DNA of 56,488 bases from assembly GCA_003054695.1 (NCBI GenBank), contig QAZA01000020.1, forward strand, positions 1-56,488, in the 5' to 3' direction. Shown piece after piece: positions 55,753 through 56,488 of this stretch. The stretch comes from Verrucomicrobia bacterium LW23. GTDB lineage: Bacteria > Verrucomicrobiota > Verrucomicrobiia > Methylacidiphilales > UBA1321. Numbering within the stretch: position 1 is the stretch's first letter; every line of letters starts with the position of its first letter. The position numbers and the translations under genes are program-made. A model generated the notes under the pieces. It ran no database searches. It saw only the letters and a program-made list of their open reading frames with translations, and had not been told where the DNA came from.

Positions 55753-56456
55753 CCCGGCGCCGGTTCCAGCAGTTACAGCTCGCACTCCACAAAAACGCCC
55801 CCTTTCAACCATTCTCAAAGCGCAGTTAGGTCAAAACCCAAAAAATTCCTCAAATTGTAACACTTTGCAAATCAACAGATTGCGTGCCAATCTTCATCCC
55901 GCCTTCAAGATTTTTCAAAAAAGACATTGACCCTTTTTATCCGATTCAATAAGGTAATAACACTTCGAACGGCACACCAACCGAACGAAGCGAAAAGGAA
56001 AAGCGCAGGACACCGATTGGCTGGTGTTTCATCGAAAGATGGCAACAGCGGTGCTTTCGTCGTCTCATATGGCGAAAACACCGGAAGAAGCGCAAGTTTG
56101 AGCGAATCGCTCCAAACTGTTTTCCTTCAAAACGATCTTTGGCAACGAGATGGAATCATGCGATGCATGGATTCTGGTGGAAATGGGTGCTTGACCTCTA
56201 CATGGGGCGGTGCTTGTGGAAGCCGGATGGATTGCAACGGTGATGGAAAATAGATAGTGAAGTCAGCAAGTTTGAGTTGTGCGGAACGTTGATTTTTTTG
56301 AGAGCCATTGTGTTTCACACCACGTGGCATCTTTTGAATAGTTGATTGACCGGAATTGGTCAGAAGGCTGGTGTCTTTGCCGACACTGGCGCTCAATATT
56401 CTTATAAAAGTCCTTGGGGGTTAGCCTCTTGCAAGAGAGTCTGCCTGTGAGGCATT
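55753..56456 (+). promoter_or_regulatory. rRNA upstream region with two candidate promoters
   Basis: About 700 bases with no supported protein gene. Candidate P1: TTGACC at 55927-55932, 17-base spacer, TAAGGT at 55950-55955. Candidate P2: TTGCCG at 56377-56382 with TATTCT or TATAAA near 56397-56408, about 50 bases before the 16S start. Double promoters are common ahead of rRNA operons. A small hairpin (GCCTGTGAGGC, about 56444-56454) precedes the 16S 5' end. Confidence 0.5.
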
Positions 56457-56488
56457 TTTACGGAGAGTTTGATTCTGGCTCAGAACGA
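56457..56488 (+). rRNA. rrs: 16S ribosomal RNA, 5' fragment
   Basis: The universal 16S start AGAGTTTGATTCTGGCTCAG is at 56464-56483. By alignment to E. coli numbering, position 1 is about 56457. The gene runs off the window, so only about 32 bases are present. The following AACGA fits Verrucomicrobiota and many other phyla. Confidence 0.95.

Noticed and set aside
55927-56253. 108-codon frame upstream of 16S
   Set aside because: No recognisable domain; it begins on the TTGACC promoter-like sequence, and the region is the rRNA leader. A minus-strand frame (56127-56396) overlaps it with no better support.
1-56488. CRISPR arrays, insertion sequences, prophage genes
   Set aside because: No regularly spaced repeats, transposase, integrase or phage structural proteins were found on either strand.

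Overview
The window looks like a chromosomal segment of a GC-rich, Gram-negative-type bacterium. The last ~32 bases are the 5' end of a 16S rRNA gene. That end, the gene content (DUF4388, YdjY, prenyltransferase-like repeat protein, SGNH esterase, many PIN-type toxin pairs) and intergenic 'CCACGGA/CACACGGA'-type repeats suggest Verrucomicrobiota, perhaps Opitutae. This placement is inference, because only a fragment of the 16S gene is present.

Layout. 1-380: repeat-rich non-coding DNA. 380-5.2 kb (minus strand): unknown protein, DinG-type helicase, a UPF0175/DUF3368 toxin-antitoxin pair, a DUF4388 protein. 5.9-9.6 kb: a lone metal ABC-3 permease, then a divergent aldo/keto reductase and TetR pair with a candidate operator, and gluQ translationally coupled to tetR. 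9.8-18.7 kb: SGNH esterase, small membrane proteins, an ABC-2 exporter (ATPase plus permease) behind gmk, a secreted alpha/beta hydrolase, a ComJ-like protein, a capsule-type glycosyltransferase-like protein and an anchored unknown. 19.0-21.9 kb: the classic rpsO-pnp pair with a strong terminator. 22-25 kb: PhyH-type dioxygenase, FAD-dependent oxidoreductase and divergent AraC regulator.

25.6-36.6 kb is the most striking locus. A ParA/MinD-type ATPase overlaps, by 23 bases, a 3411-residue protein made of a ~480-residue Pro-rich N-terminus and ~2900 residues of predicted coiled coil. No parB lies beside them. I read this as a candidate positioning or cytoskeletal system.

36.8-44.9 kb: a PIN toxin-antitoxin pair, an FMN-binding protein, ilvA, argJ and argC, a DUF3592 membrane protein and higBA. 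44.9-50.0 kb: a PhoR-like histidine kinase divergent from cheD-cheB and then cheR, with no cheA, cheW or receptor in the window. 50.0-55.8 kb: a DUF433/DUF5615 toxin-antitoxin pair, an ABM-domain membrane protein with no ordinary start codon, a YdjY-domain secreted protein, a prenyltransferase-like repeat protein, and a large membrane protein with RHS-like repeats. 55.8 kb to the end: rRNA leader and promoter region and the start of 16S.

No transposase, integrase, CRISPR array or complete tRNA was seen. The ORF coordinates come from translated reading frames. Family names come from motifs read by eye, not from database searches.
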